From NCBI GenBank assembly GCA_030604905.1, contig JAUVVA010000001.1:1-64000 (forward strand): a stretch of DNA of 64,000 nt. The letters are read 5' to 3'. The notes under the pieces are model-generated. The model was given only the letters and a program-made list of their open reading frames with translations, did not search any database and was not told the origin of the DNA. The position numbers and the translations under genes are program-made. Position 1 is the stretch's first letter, and every line of letters starts with the position of its first letter. The DNA is from Verrucomicrobiota bacterium. GTDB taxonomy: Bacteria; Verrucomicrobiota; Verrucomicrobiia; Opitutales; Opitutaceae. Shown here piece by piece: positions 26,704 through 34,115 of the stretch.

Positions 26704-27759
26704 TCATGCCGCCGCTTTACTCACTCGTTGAGTTCCCCGCGCTTTTCCCGGCGTGGATCGCCCGTCCACCCAATGGCCCGGCGTCTGGACCACCTTGGGC
26801 AGGGGCGGCACGCCGCGGACGTTCAGATGCAGGCCTTCGACGGCGAGCTCCACCGCGGTGGCGCCCACCGTTTCCAGTTTTTGATCGATCCCGCTGAACT
26901 CGGGATGGTCGTCGCGCCAGTTGAGCAACACGAAGCCGAGCGGGCCGGCGGGGGCGATGAGGCGGTGGCGGAGCAGGATCTCGCCGACCCAGGGCTGCGG
27001 GGTGAGGATCGCGTCGGGTCGGTGCTCGGCGATCCAGGCGCGCGCCTCGTCCAGCCGCCATTCGGTCCAGACGTAGGGCGGCATCGGGACGGTGAGGCCC
27101 GCATGCTGGCAGACGAGGTAGCCCGCGACCCACTGGTGGTAGAGCCACTTGTCGGAGGCGAGCGGTTCGAAGAACGCGATGCGGCGGTAACCGCGGTGCC
27201 GGAGCTGGCGCACCGCGAGGGTGAGGCAGGCGGCGTAGTTGGGCGAGGCGCGGTGCAGGTCGGGACGCCAGAGCGAGAAGCCGACCGCGGCGCAGGCGAA
27301 GGGCGACAGATCCAGCGTGAGGTGGCCGTGCTGCGCCTGCATCGGCCCCACCACGATGCCCTCGATGCCGCGGTGGAGGAGGATCGAGCGGATGCGCGCG
27401 GTGCTCATGCGCGGCTCGAGGGTCCAGATCTCCTCGAGACGGTAGCCGAGCGCGATGGCGCGCGTCTCGGCGCCGCGGAAGATCGGGCCGAGCGAGCGGT
27501 CGCGGCGCATGTGGGTGCGATCCTGCCAGGAGTTGAAGTAGGCGAGCACGCTGCCCGCGGGCGTGGCTTCGCGGCGGCGGAGCTTGGCCATGATGGCACT
27601 CACCGCGGGGTTGCGTTCGTAGCCGAGCTTCTCGGCGACCTGCCGGATGCGGCGGCGGGTCGTCGAGGGCAGGCTGGGATGATCGCGAAGCGCCAGGGAG
27701 ACGGTGGAGCGGTCGACGCCGGCGGCGGCGGCGACGTCTTTCATCGTGATCGTGGGCAT
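26704..27759 (-). CDS. LacI-family transcriptional regulator
   Basis: This is a 351-residue regulator. The helix-turn-helix is MKDVAAAAGVDRSTVSLALRDH and the hinge is QVAEKLGYERNPAVSAIM. The effector domain has RIRSILLHRGIEGIVVGP and GFVLLNWRDDHPEFSGIDQ, features of the group in which the HTH is followed by AKLRRR and an extended linker. It lies 39 bp downstream of another LacI gene (27799-28845) and 49 bp upstream of a PEP-CTERM gene. The four genes 28845 to 25200 could form one transcript. The two tandem LacI genes are not close duplicates, so they probably respond to different sugars. Confidence 0.9.
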   Translation of the reverse strand: MPTITMKDVAAAAGVDRSTVSLALRDHPSLPSTTRRRIRQVAEKLGYERNPAVSAIMAKLRRREATPAGSVLAYFNSWQDRTHMRRDRSLGPIFRGAETRAIALGYRLEEIWTLEPRMSTARIRSILLHRGIEGIVVGPMQAQHGHLTLDLSPFACAAVGFSLWRPDLHRASPNYAACLTLAVRQLRHRGYRRIAFFEPLASDKWLYHQWVAGYLVCQHAGLTVPMPPYVWTEWRLDEARAWIAEHRPDAILTPQPWVGEILLRHRLIAPAGPLGFVLLNWRDDHPEFSGIDQKLETVGATAVELAVEGLHLNVRGVPPLPKVVQTPGHWVDGRSTPGKARGTQRVSKAAA

Positions 27760-27798
27760 CGGGTGACGGGGTGGGGAATGCGTGGGCGTGGTGCGGTC

Positions 27799-28845
27799 TC
27801 AGGGGGCGCGGGATCGCGGGAGCGCCGCGTCAGCAGGTGGCGTGATCCAGCGGCTTTCAATCAGGGAAAAGCGTTGGACCCGCGGAGGGCCCAGCTCGTG
27901 GCGCTGGATTTGGCCGACCAGCATGTCCACCGCCACCGCCCCGAGCTCCTCCGTCCTCTGGTCGGCGCCATACCAGTCGCCCAGCGCGGGGGTCCAGTCG
28001 AGGTGGGCCAGAGCGATGCGCCCGAAGGGGTCGAGCCCACCCTCGCGGAGAAGGCGGGGAAGGCGTTGGTCGTAGGTGATGATGGCGTCGAGGCGGTGAC
28101 TTCGCGCCCAGCTCACCAGGCCTTGCGGTTCTTTTTTCAAGTCAAGCACCGGCGGGCAGCGCCGAGGTCCCCGTCCGGCGTGGGCGGCCCAATAGCCGGC
28201 GGTGAACCGGTGCTCGAGGCGCTCGTCGTCCGTCACGGCGAGCCCGATGCGACGCCGGCCGAGCGCCTGCAGTTCGCGGACGGCCAGCATGACGGTGGCG
28301 TATTGGTCGTTTGCCGCGCAGCTCACCGACGGTTCCACCACCCGCCGGCCGGCGACCACGACGGCAAAGCGCCCCCACACCTCCGCAAACTCCGCCGGCA
28401 AGCGCTGGTGCTCGCGGGGCGACACGACGACGGCGCCGTCGATCCCGCGCGCCCGGAGGATGCGCTTCAAACGCGCGCCGGTCATCTCGGGATCCCGCAG
28501 TCGAAACTGCGCCACCTCATACCCGAGCTCGCGGGCCCGCTCGATGATTCCGCGAGCGAGGCGGCCGCGGTGGGAGAGGGGATCTTCGCGCAGGTCGGCT
28601 TGCGTGGAGCCGTTGAGCAAGGCGAGCGTGGCCCGGTAGCGCGGTGTGCGGCTGGCGCGGAGCTGGGCCATGAGTTTGCCGACAAGCGGGTTTGCCCGAT
28701 AACCCTGGGCCTCGGCCGCGGCCCTCACCCGCCTCCGCGTTTGCTCTTCCACCCCGCGCTCGCCCTGGAGCGCGCGCGCCACGGTGCTTTTGCTCACGCC
28801 GGCCGCCACGGCGATCGAACGAATGGTCGGCTTGGGCGGTTTCAT
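27799..28845 (-). CDS. LacI-family transcriptional regulator
   Basis: This 348-residue regulator starts at ATG 28845; the longer ORF to 28953 adds a low-complexity stretch over the promoter. It has the HTH PTIRSIAVAAGVSKSTVARALQGE, the hinge AEAQGYRANPLVGKLM and a sugar-binding domain with RARGIDGAVVVSP, CAANDQYATVMLAVREL and IALAHLDWTP. The domain ends IQRHELGPPRVQRFSLIESRW. This resembles the ending of the LacI at 31452 (LYRNEVGPPALPYEIVVKGCW), so the two belong to the same subgroup. It is divergent from the PHP phosphatase gene across a 122-bp gap. Confidence 0.9.
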   Translation of the reverse strand: MKPPKPTIRSIAVAAGVSKSTVARALQGERGVEEQTRRRVRAAAEAQGYRANPLVGKLMAQLRASRTPRYRATLALLNGSTQADLREDPLSHRGRLARGIIERARELGYEVAQFRLRDPEMTGARLKRILRARGIDGAVVVSPREHQRLPAEFAEVWGRFAVVVAGRRVVEPSVSCAANDQYATVMLAVRELQALGRRRIGLAVTDDERLEHRFTAGYWAAHAGRGPRRCPPVLDLKKEPQGLVSWARSHRLDAIITYDQRLPRLLREGGLDPFGRIALAHLDWTPALGDWYGADQRTEELGAVAVDMLVGQIQRHELGPPRVQRFSLIESRWITPPADAALPRSRAP

Positions 28846-28967
28846 GGGACTGTCCCGACGGGAAGCTTTCGCGGCGTTGCCCGTGAAAGGCGAGTCTTCT
28901 CCACAGCCGGGTGCGAGCAAGGCCGAGCCTGGGCCGGACGCCCCGTTCAACACCCCTTCGCGCCACC

Positions 28968-29885
28968 ATGCCCGCTCCCCTGCTCTACGAATCCCACATG
29001 CACACGCCGCTGTGCCGACACGCCTCCGGGCAGCCGGAGGACTACGCGGCGGTGGCGGAGGCGCGCGGGCTGCGCGGTATCATCGTCACCGACCACAATC
29101 CGATCCCGGGCGGCTACTCGGCCGACATCCGGATGCGGGAGGAGCAGTTCGACGACTACCTGGCCCTGGTGGCCCGGGCTCGCGCGGCTTTCGCCGGCCG
29201 CGTGGATGTGCGTCTCGGGCTCGAGTGCGACTACGCGCCGGGCCTGGAGAAGGACGTCGAGGCGCTGCTCAAACGCGCCGACTTCCACCACGTGCTCGGC
29301 TCGGTGCACACGCACGCGCCCTGCTACAAGCGTGTCTACCTGACGGGCTCCTGGTTCGAGTTTCAGCAGACTTATTTCGAGCACCTCGCGCTCTCCGCCG
29401 AGACCGGGCTCTTCGACACCATCGCGCACCCCGACCTGGTGAAAAACGAGTCGCCGCAGGAGTGGCATCTGCCCCGGATCGCGCCGCACATCCTGCGCGC
29501 TCTCGACCGCATCGCCGAGACCGGCGTGGCGATGGAGCTCAACACCTCCGGGCTCTTGAAAACCATCCCGGAGATGAACCCCGGTCCGGAGATGCTCCGC
29601 GCGATGCGCGAGCGCGGCATCCCGGTGGTGATCGGCGCCGACGCGCATCGGCCCGAGCGGGTGGCGGACCGCTATGTCGAGGCGCTGCATCTCCTCGCCG
29701 CGACTGGCTATGAACACACGAGCCAATTCCTCGGGCGGAAGCGTCACGACGTGCCGATCCACGACGCGATCGCCAGTCTGACGGCGCCGGAGGAGGCGGG
29801 AAGCGGCGTCTTTTTTACCGATAAAAACCGCGGCTTCTTTCGCCCTTCGCCCGCTCCGCTAGCGTCGACTTCGACGGATCGATGA
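28968..29885 (+). CDS. PHP-family phosphatase, histidinol-phosphatase-like
   Basis: This is a 305-residue cytoplasmic metal-dependent phosphoesterase. All PHP metal-binding motifs are visible in order: HMHTPLCRH near residue 10, TDHN near 42, the acidic LGLECDYAPG near 84, GSVHTHAP near 110, IAHPDL near 157 and IGADAHRPERV near 223. The layout fits HisJ/HisK-type histidinol-phosphatase (EC 3.1.3.15), the last-but-one step of histidine synthesis. It may instead act on another phosphate in this sugar context, since no other his gene is near. ATG 28968 is chosen as the first start that matches the family. Its 3' end carries a TACCGATAAAAA site that may serve the next gene. Confidence 0.82.
   Translation: MPAPLLYESHMHTPLCRHASGQPEDYAAVAEARGLRGIIVTDHNPIPGGYSADIRMREEQFDDYLALVARARAAFAGRVDVRLGLECDYAPGLEKDVEALLKRADFHHVLGSVHTHAPCYKRVYLTGSWFEFQQTYFEHLALSAETGLFDTIAHPDLVKNESPQEWHLPRIAPHILRALDRIAETGVAMELNTSGLLKTIPEMNPGPEMLRAMRERGIPVVIGADAHRPERVADRYVEALHLLAATGYEHTSQFLGRKRHDVPIHDAIASLTAPEEAGSGVFFTDKNRGFFRPSPAPLASTSTDR
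29816..29827. promoter_or_regulatory. Putative operator, TACCAGTATAAG type (site 2)
   Basis: TACCGATAAAAA lies inside the last codons of the PHP gene, about 108 bp before the pseudopilin start at 29935. It matches the other three sites in the TACC..TA.AA frame but is the weakest of the set. Confidence 0.3.
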
Positions 29886-29934
29886 ATCCGCGCCGCCCCT
29901 TTTCCCCCTCCCCATCTCCCAACCACCCCCGCCC

Positions 29935-30639
29935 ATGTCCTCCCCAAGCCTCTTCAGTCGTCCCGTCCCGTCCCGGCGCCGCGCGCCCGGTTTCACGCTC
30001 ATCGAACTGCTCACCGTGATCGCCATCATCGGCATCCTGGCCGCGATCATCATCCCGACGGTGGGGCGGGTGAGAGAGTCCGCCCGCTCCGCGCAGAGCA
30101 CCTCCAACGTGCGGCAGACCGCGACGGTGCTGCTGCTTTACGCGAACGACAACCGCAACACGCTCCCGCCCGGCTGGAACGACGCCGACAACGTGCCGGT
30201 TCGACAGGTATGGCAGGATCGCGTCGCGCCCTACGTCGGACTGGCGGCGGGGCAGATGCGGGTGAGCCCGGCCAATGTGCTCAGTTCGCCCTATCAGACT
30301 CTCACCGGCCGCGACGACTGGTGGGCGGAGGGCCGCAGCTTCGGCCTCAACACCTTCGCCTACGATCCCAACGCCCGCCCGCAGTGGGGGCGCAACATGG
30401 GCAAGGTCCGCGACACCAGCCGGATTCTTCTGGTCGGCGACATGACGCAGGGTGAAAACGATTTCGTCGGGCCGCCCACGGGGGTGAACCCCAACGCGGC
30501 CCGTCGCCCCGCCTTCCGTCACGGCGGCGGCCGGATCGCCCACTTCGCCTTCTGCGACGCCAGCGTGCGGGGCCTCACCAGCGCGGAGCTCGAGCTGAAT
30601 CCCGCCGACGGCTCGCCCAGCCTATGGCGTTGGTGGTAG
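29935..30639 (+). CDS. Type II secretion-like pseudopilin with WRWW tail
   Basis: This 234-residue protein has a 19-residue prepilin leader rich in Arg, then [20 protein letters not shown]. The outer domain contains RHGGGRIAHFAFCDASVRG, in which the usual DG is DA. It ends LNPADGSPSLWRWW. Over the C-terminal part it is close to the protein at 44310, which ends DPADGRPNLWRWW, although the two lie 14 kb apart. It is 157 bp upstream of a second pseudopilin, and the gap holds a 28-bp perfect palindrome. Such proteins may build short fibres on the type II secretion or type IV pilus platform. No other part of that platform is in the window. Confidence 0.88.
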   Translation: MSSPSLFSRPVPSRRRAPGFTLIELLTVIAIIGILAAIIIPTVGRVRESARSAQSTSNVRQTATVLLLYANDNRNTLPPGWNDADNVPVRQVWQDRVAPYVGLAAGQMRVSPANVLSSPYQTLTGRDDWWAEGRSFGLNTFAYDPNARPQWGRNMGKVRDTSRILLVGDMTQGENDFVGPPTGVNPNAARRPAFRHGGGRIAHFAFCDASVRGLTSAELELNPADGSPSLWRWW

Positions 30640-30670
30640 TCGACCGCGGTTCATCTCCCTGGGGCCCGGC

Positions 30671-30698
30671 GCCGACTTATACCAGTATAAGTCGGCGT
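30671..30698. promoter_or_regulatory. 28-bp perfect palindrome containing the TACCAGTATAAG site (site 3)
   Basis: CGCCGACTTATAC and GTATAAGTCGGCG form a 13-bp inverted repeat around CA. The 12-mer TACCAGTATAAG forms its middle. As DNA it could be a strong operator; as RNA it would be a hairpin after the pseudopilin at 29935. It is followed by GTTGCTTTTG, so a terminator role is also possible. Confidence 0.6.
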
Positions 30699-30796
30699 TG
30701 CTTTTGAATCAGACGGGTTTGTGCAGCGTGGGCACGTGACGATACCGACGCGGTCTAATCGTCCAAACAATCCACCCCGGTTGCTTTACCCCCGCC

Positions 30797-31513
30797 ATGA
30801 ATGCCCCTCGTGCCCACCTCCCTTGCGAACCGGCCCGGCCCGGTTTCACGCTCATCGAGCTGCTCACCGTGATCGCCATCATCGGCATCCTGGCCGCCAT
30901 TCTTATCCCGACGGTCGGCAAAGTGCGGGAGAGCGCCCGCCAGTCGGCCTGCGCGAGCAACGTGCGCCAGCTGGCCGTCGCGCAGCAACTGTATGCCAAC
31001 GAGAACAACGGCCGCTTCACCGTCGGCTTCGACATGGCCGATGGCGCGACCGTGATCTGGCAGGCGCGCTTGTTGCCCTACCTCTCGATTCGCCAGGGCA
31101 ACAATTCCCAGCTCACGGCCAACCAATACCGCACGATGCCGGGCAACCTCTACGTCTCGCCGCTGCACACCTCCGACGAGCGCTTCCTGGCCGGCCAGGC
31201 GCTCACGAGCTATCGCCTCAACGTGAACTTGAACGCCTGGAGCTGGTGGACCGGCGGGCCGCGTTGGTCGTTCCGCGCCGACGCGCCGCCGTCTCCCTCC
31301 CGCGTGCTCCTTCTCGGAACCTGCCGCCTCGACAACGTGGATTACGTGATGCCCGACTGGGAAAACTGGGGCAACTGGAGCATTGTCGATATCCCCGGCT
31401 CCTCGCAGCGCCGCTTCAACTGGGCCTTTGCGGACGGGCACGTGCAGTCGCTCACCCGCGAGCAACTCGCGGACGGGAGCCCCGAAGGCCGCGCTCGCTG
31501 GCGCTGGTGGTAG
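30797..31513 (+). CDS. Type II secretion-like pseudopilin with WRWW tail
   Basis: This 238-residue protein has the leader MNAPRAHLPCEPARPG, then [20 protein letters not shown]. The outer domain is distinct from its neighbour at 29935 and has NLNAWSWWTGG and FNWAFADGHVQSLTREQL in place of the RHGG motif. It ends SPEGRARWRWW. The first 100 bases after the leader are nearly identical in DNA to the other pseudopilins, while the outer domains differ. The last 62 bp overlap, on the opposite strand, the 3' end of the LacI gene that ends at 31452. Confidence 0.87.
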   Translation: MNAPRAHLPCEPARPGFTLIELLTVIAIIGILAAILIPTVGKVRESARQSACASNVRQLAVAQQLYANENNGRFTVGFDMADGATVIWQARLLPYLSIRQGNNSQLTANQYRTMPGNLYVSPLHTSDERFLAGQALTSYRLNVNLNAWSWWTGGPRWSFRADAPPSPSRVLLLGTCRLDNVDYVMPDWENWGNWSIVDIPGSSQRRFNWAFADGHVQSLTREQLADGSPEGRARWRWW

Positions 31514-32585
31514 CCAGCTTATCGGGGCGCGACAGGTCCGCGCCGTCGCGCCAGCAGCCTTTGACCACGATCTCGTAGGGCAGGGCGGGCGGGCCGACCT
31601 CGTTGCGGTAGAGCTGGCCGACCACGAGGTCCACGGCGGCGGCGGCGACCGCGGCGTGGCGCGAGTCGATGCCGCTCGCGCTCGCGGGGCCCGCGGAGAG
31701 GTTGAGCTGCACCACGTCGGGCCGGCAACGCTCCGGGGCGTGTTCGAGCACGAAGGCCGCGTGGTAGGTCATCACCACATCGGGCCGGTGCGCGCGGAGC
31801 CAGCGCGTGAGCGGGGGGACGCCGCGCTCGTCGTAGCCGGGCAGGACGAGCGGCGGGGGCTGTGGCTCCTTGCAATCAGCCTCGGCCAGCAGGCAGCGCG
31901 CGCGCTGGGAGCCGTCGGCGAGGCGGTCGTTGGCCACGTCGATCACCAGCCCGATGCGTTCGTAGCCACGCGCGCGCAGGGTGCGCCAGGCGAGGCCGAG
32001 ATTTTGCGACATCGCCGGGCGGGCGCCGTGAAACACCGCGCCTCCCGCCGGGGCGGAATCGTCGTTGAGGTGCGTGGCCGCGCCGATCGTCACCACCGCG
32101 AAGTCAGACCAGTCGCGCCCCGCCTGCGCCGGATCAAGGGGCCAGGGCAGGAGCACGCCGCGGATGCCGCGGGCGCGCAGGGTGCGGAGCAGTCGATCGA
32201 CCTTGCGCGGGTGCTGGTCGCTCCGCGGCAGGTGAAACTCCTCGAGGCCAAAGCCGAGCGCGGAGGCGCGTTCGCGCGCGCCCTGGAGGTAGCCGTCGGC
32301 CCAGCCGGTGCGGCGCCAGAAGTCCGGCGCATCCTCCTCGTTGATCCAGGCGAGGTTGGCCTGGAAGCCCGGTCGCCGCCGCGCCCGCACCTGCGCTTGG
32401 TAGGCGGAGATCAGCGGATTGGGCCGGTAGCCCAGCTCCTTCGCGATGGCCAGCACCCGCTCGCGGGTCGCGGCCGAGGGGCCTGGGCGCTGCCGCAGCA
32501 CGAGCGAGACCGTCATGGTGGACACTCCGGCGCGCGCGGCGACCTCGGGCAAACCGCAGGGCGCGGGGGAGGGCGGGGGTTTCAT
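31452..32585 (-). CDS. LacI-family transcriptional regulator
   Basis: This 377-residue regulator starts at ATG 32585. The ORF extends to 34127, but that part is antisense to the GH30-like gene. The HTH is LPEVAARAGVSTMTVSLVLRQR, the hinge is AIAKELGYRPNPLISAYQ, and the effector domain is complete, with RARGIRGVLLPWP and the ending NEVGPPALPYEIVVKGCW. It is divergent from the GH30-like gene at 32646 with only 60 bp between, where a TACCAGTAAAAA site starts three bases from its own start codon. It is therefore the best candidate for the protein that reads the TACCAGTATAAG sites. Its last 62 bp overlap the convergent pseudopilin gene. Confidence 0.9.
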   Translation of the reverse strand: MKPPPSPAPCGLPEVAARAGVSTMTVSLVLRQRPGPSAATRERVLAIAKELGYRPNPLISAYQAQVRARRRPGFQANLAWINEEDAPDFWRRTGWADGYLQGARERASALGFGLEEFHLPRSDQHPRKVDRLLRTLRARGIRGVLLPWPLDPAQAGRDWSDFAVVTIGAATHLNDDSAPAGGAVFHGARPAMSQNLGLAWRTLRARGYERIGLVIDVANDRLADGSQRARCLLAEADCKEPQPPPLVLPGYDERGVPPLTRWLRAHRPDVVMTYHAAFVLEHAPERCRPDVVQLNLSAGPASASGIDSRHAAVAAAAVDLVVGQLYRNEVGPPALPYEIVVKGCWRDGADLSRPDKLATTSASERGLRGSRPRVARG

Positions 32586-32587
32586 TC

Positions 32588-32599
32588 TACCAGTAAAAA
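32588..32599. promoter_or_regulatory. Putative operator, TACCAGTATAAG type (site 4)
   Basis: TACCAGTAAAAA lies in the 60-bp gap between divergent LacI and GH30-like genes. Its position next to both starts fits repression of both. Confidence 0.5.
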
Positions 32600-32645
32600 C
32601 GAGTCGCTGTTTAGAGCGCAAGCCGAGGCACCCAAAGTCGGGTCC

Positions 32646-34115
32646 ATGCCTCCCCGACTTTCCTCCCTCCCCGCCACGAAATCTCCCGCCGCCTTGGTCA
32701 TTCCGGCCCTCGCTCCGTCCGTTTGCCCGCGCGAGGCTGTGGTGCGCTTTGATCGCCCGCTTCAGAGCTGGGACGGCTTTGGTTTCAACTACGTCGAGGC
32801 CTGCCAGACCCGCGATTACGGACGCAGCCCGCAGGACTACGGCGGCCTGAGCGACTTGCCCGAGGCGACGCGCCGCCGGGTCTGCGAACTGGTCTTCGGG
32901 CAGGACGGCCTGCGCCCCGGGCTGCTGAAGATGTTTCTCGATCCGTGGCAGCAACGCGCGGCCAACGCCGCCCATGACCACGAGACGAGCACGCACTGGA
33001 TGCGCTGGTTTGCCCGCGAGGGCAGCCGTCTGACCGCCGCCCGGGGCGAGGAGCTCGCGGTGCTGACCACGCTCTATGGCCCGCCCGGGTGGATGACCGT
33101 GCAAGGGATCCTGCGCGGTCGCGATCTCGCGCCGGGTGCGATGGACGCCCTGGTGGATTACGTGGCCAGCTGGGCGCGTTTCCTGCGCGAGCAGGAGGGG
33201 CTGCGTCTGCGCGCGGTGGCGCTGCACAACGAGGGGGAAGACTGGTCGCGCTGGCCCGACGATGGCTCCGGACCCGGCGACGAGGGGCACGACTACAATC
33301 TTCATTGGCCGCCCGCGCAGGTGGCCGCCGGTTTGGTGGCGATGCGTCGCCGGCTCGACGCGATGGGCCTGCGCGACGTGCTCGTCGGCCCCGGCGAGAC
33401 CACCAACTGGCGCCGTTTCCATGAGTGGGGCTACGCCGACGCGATCGCGGAAGATCCGGACGCGCTCGCCGCGCTCGGTCTCATTACCTCCCACGGTTTC
33501 TTCGCGCCGGGCCTGGGCCGGTGGAGCGCCGACTACCGCAGCGCGGGCATCGACCTGCTCCGCGCGAAGAAGCCCGGCCTGCACGCCTGGACCACCAGCA
33601 CGGGCTGGGGCACCCAGCACCTGAGCCTGCTCTGGGAAATCCAACAGAGCCTGATGAGCGCCAAGATCAACGGCTTCATCCCCTGGGCCGGCATCCAGCG
33701 CGAAGGGCGCTGGACGGGCGGCGATCCCAATCCCCACGCCGCCATGCACGTCACCGAGGCGGGCGAACTGCGGGTGAACCGCGAGTATCATGTTTACCGC
33801 CACGCCTGCCGCGCCGGGCGCCCGGGCTCCCGGGTCGCGACCGTGTCTTCCAACGACAGCGAGGTCGTTCTCTTCGCCTTCTCGGCCCCTGAATCGGCTA
33901 GCGGCGCGGGCGATGCGCTCGTGCTCGCCAATCTTTCCGACACCGCGAAGCCCCTGCGGCTGAACGTGGGGGACGTCGCCGGGGGAAGCGCGCGGGTCTT
34001 CGACGCCGCCATGACCACCGAGACGGAGGACTGGGTGGCGCTGCCGCAGGTCGCGCTGCCGGCCACCCTGCTCCTGCCGCCTAAGGCCGCCGTCAGCCTC
34101 GTCGCCCTGCGATGA
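32646..34115 (+). CDS. GH30-like glycoside hydrolase, cytoplasmic
   Basis: This 489-residue protein has no signal peptide. It opens with FDRPLQSWDGFGFNYVEACQTRDY, like the GH30 start where the barrel wraps round. ALHNEGEDW carries E196 as the expected acid/base. The strand where GH30 enzymes carry the nucleophile Glu reads LHAWTTSTGWGTQH, with Thr/Ser instead of Glu. It therefore may use another residue, belong to a distinct family, or be inactive. A C-terminal beta-sandwich follows (about 385-489, ending LLLPPKAAVSLVALR). It is preceded by the class B operator and overlaps the amidohydrolase gene by ATGA, so the two are translated together. The substrate is unknown. Confidence 0.68.
   Translation: MPPRLSSLPATKSPAALVIPALAPSVCPREAVVRFDRPLQSWDGFGFNYVEACQTRDYGRSPQDYGGLSDLPEATRRRVCELVFGQDGLRPGLLKMFLDPWQQRAANAAHDHETSTHWMRWFAREGSRLTAARGEELAVLTTLYGPPGWMTVQGILRGRDLAPGAMDALVDYVASWARFLREQEGLRLRAVALHNEGEDWSRWPDDGSGPGDEGHDYNLHWPPAQVAAGLVAMRRRLDAMGLRDVLVGPGETTNWRRFHEWGYADAIAEDPDALAALGLITSHGFFAPGLGRWSADYRSAGIDLLRAKKPGLHAWTTSTGWGTQHLSLLWEIQQSLMSAKINGFIPWAGIQREGRWTGGDPNPHAAMHVTEAGELRVNREYHVYRHACRAGRPGSRVATVSSNDSEVVLFAFSAPESASGAGDALVLANLSDTAKPLRLNVGDVAGGSARVFDAAMTTETEDWVALPQVALPATLLLPPKAAVSLVALR

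Noticed and set aside
6996-26730. 15-base match TCAACGAGTGAGTAA at 6996 and, reversed, at 26716
   Set aside because: One copy lies in LacI coding sequence, and a few matches of this length are expected by chance in 64 kb.
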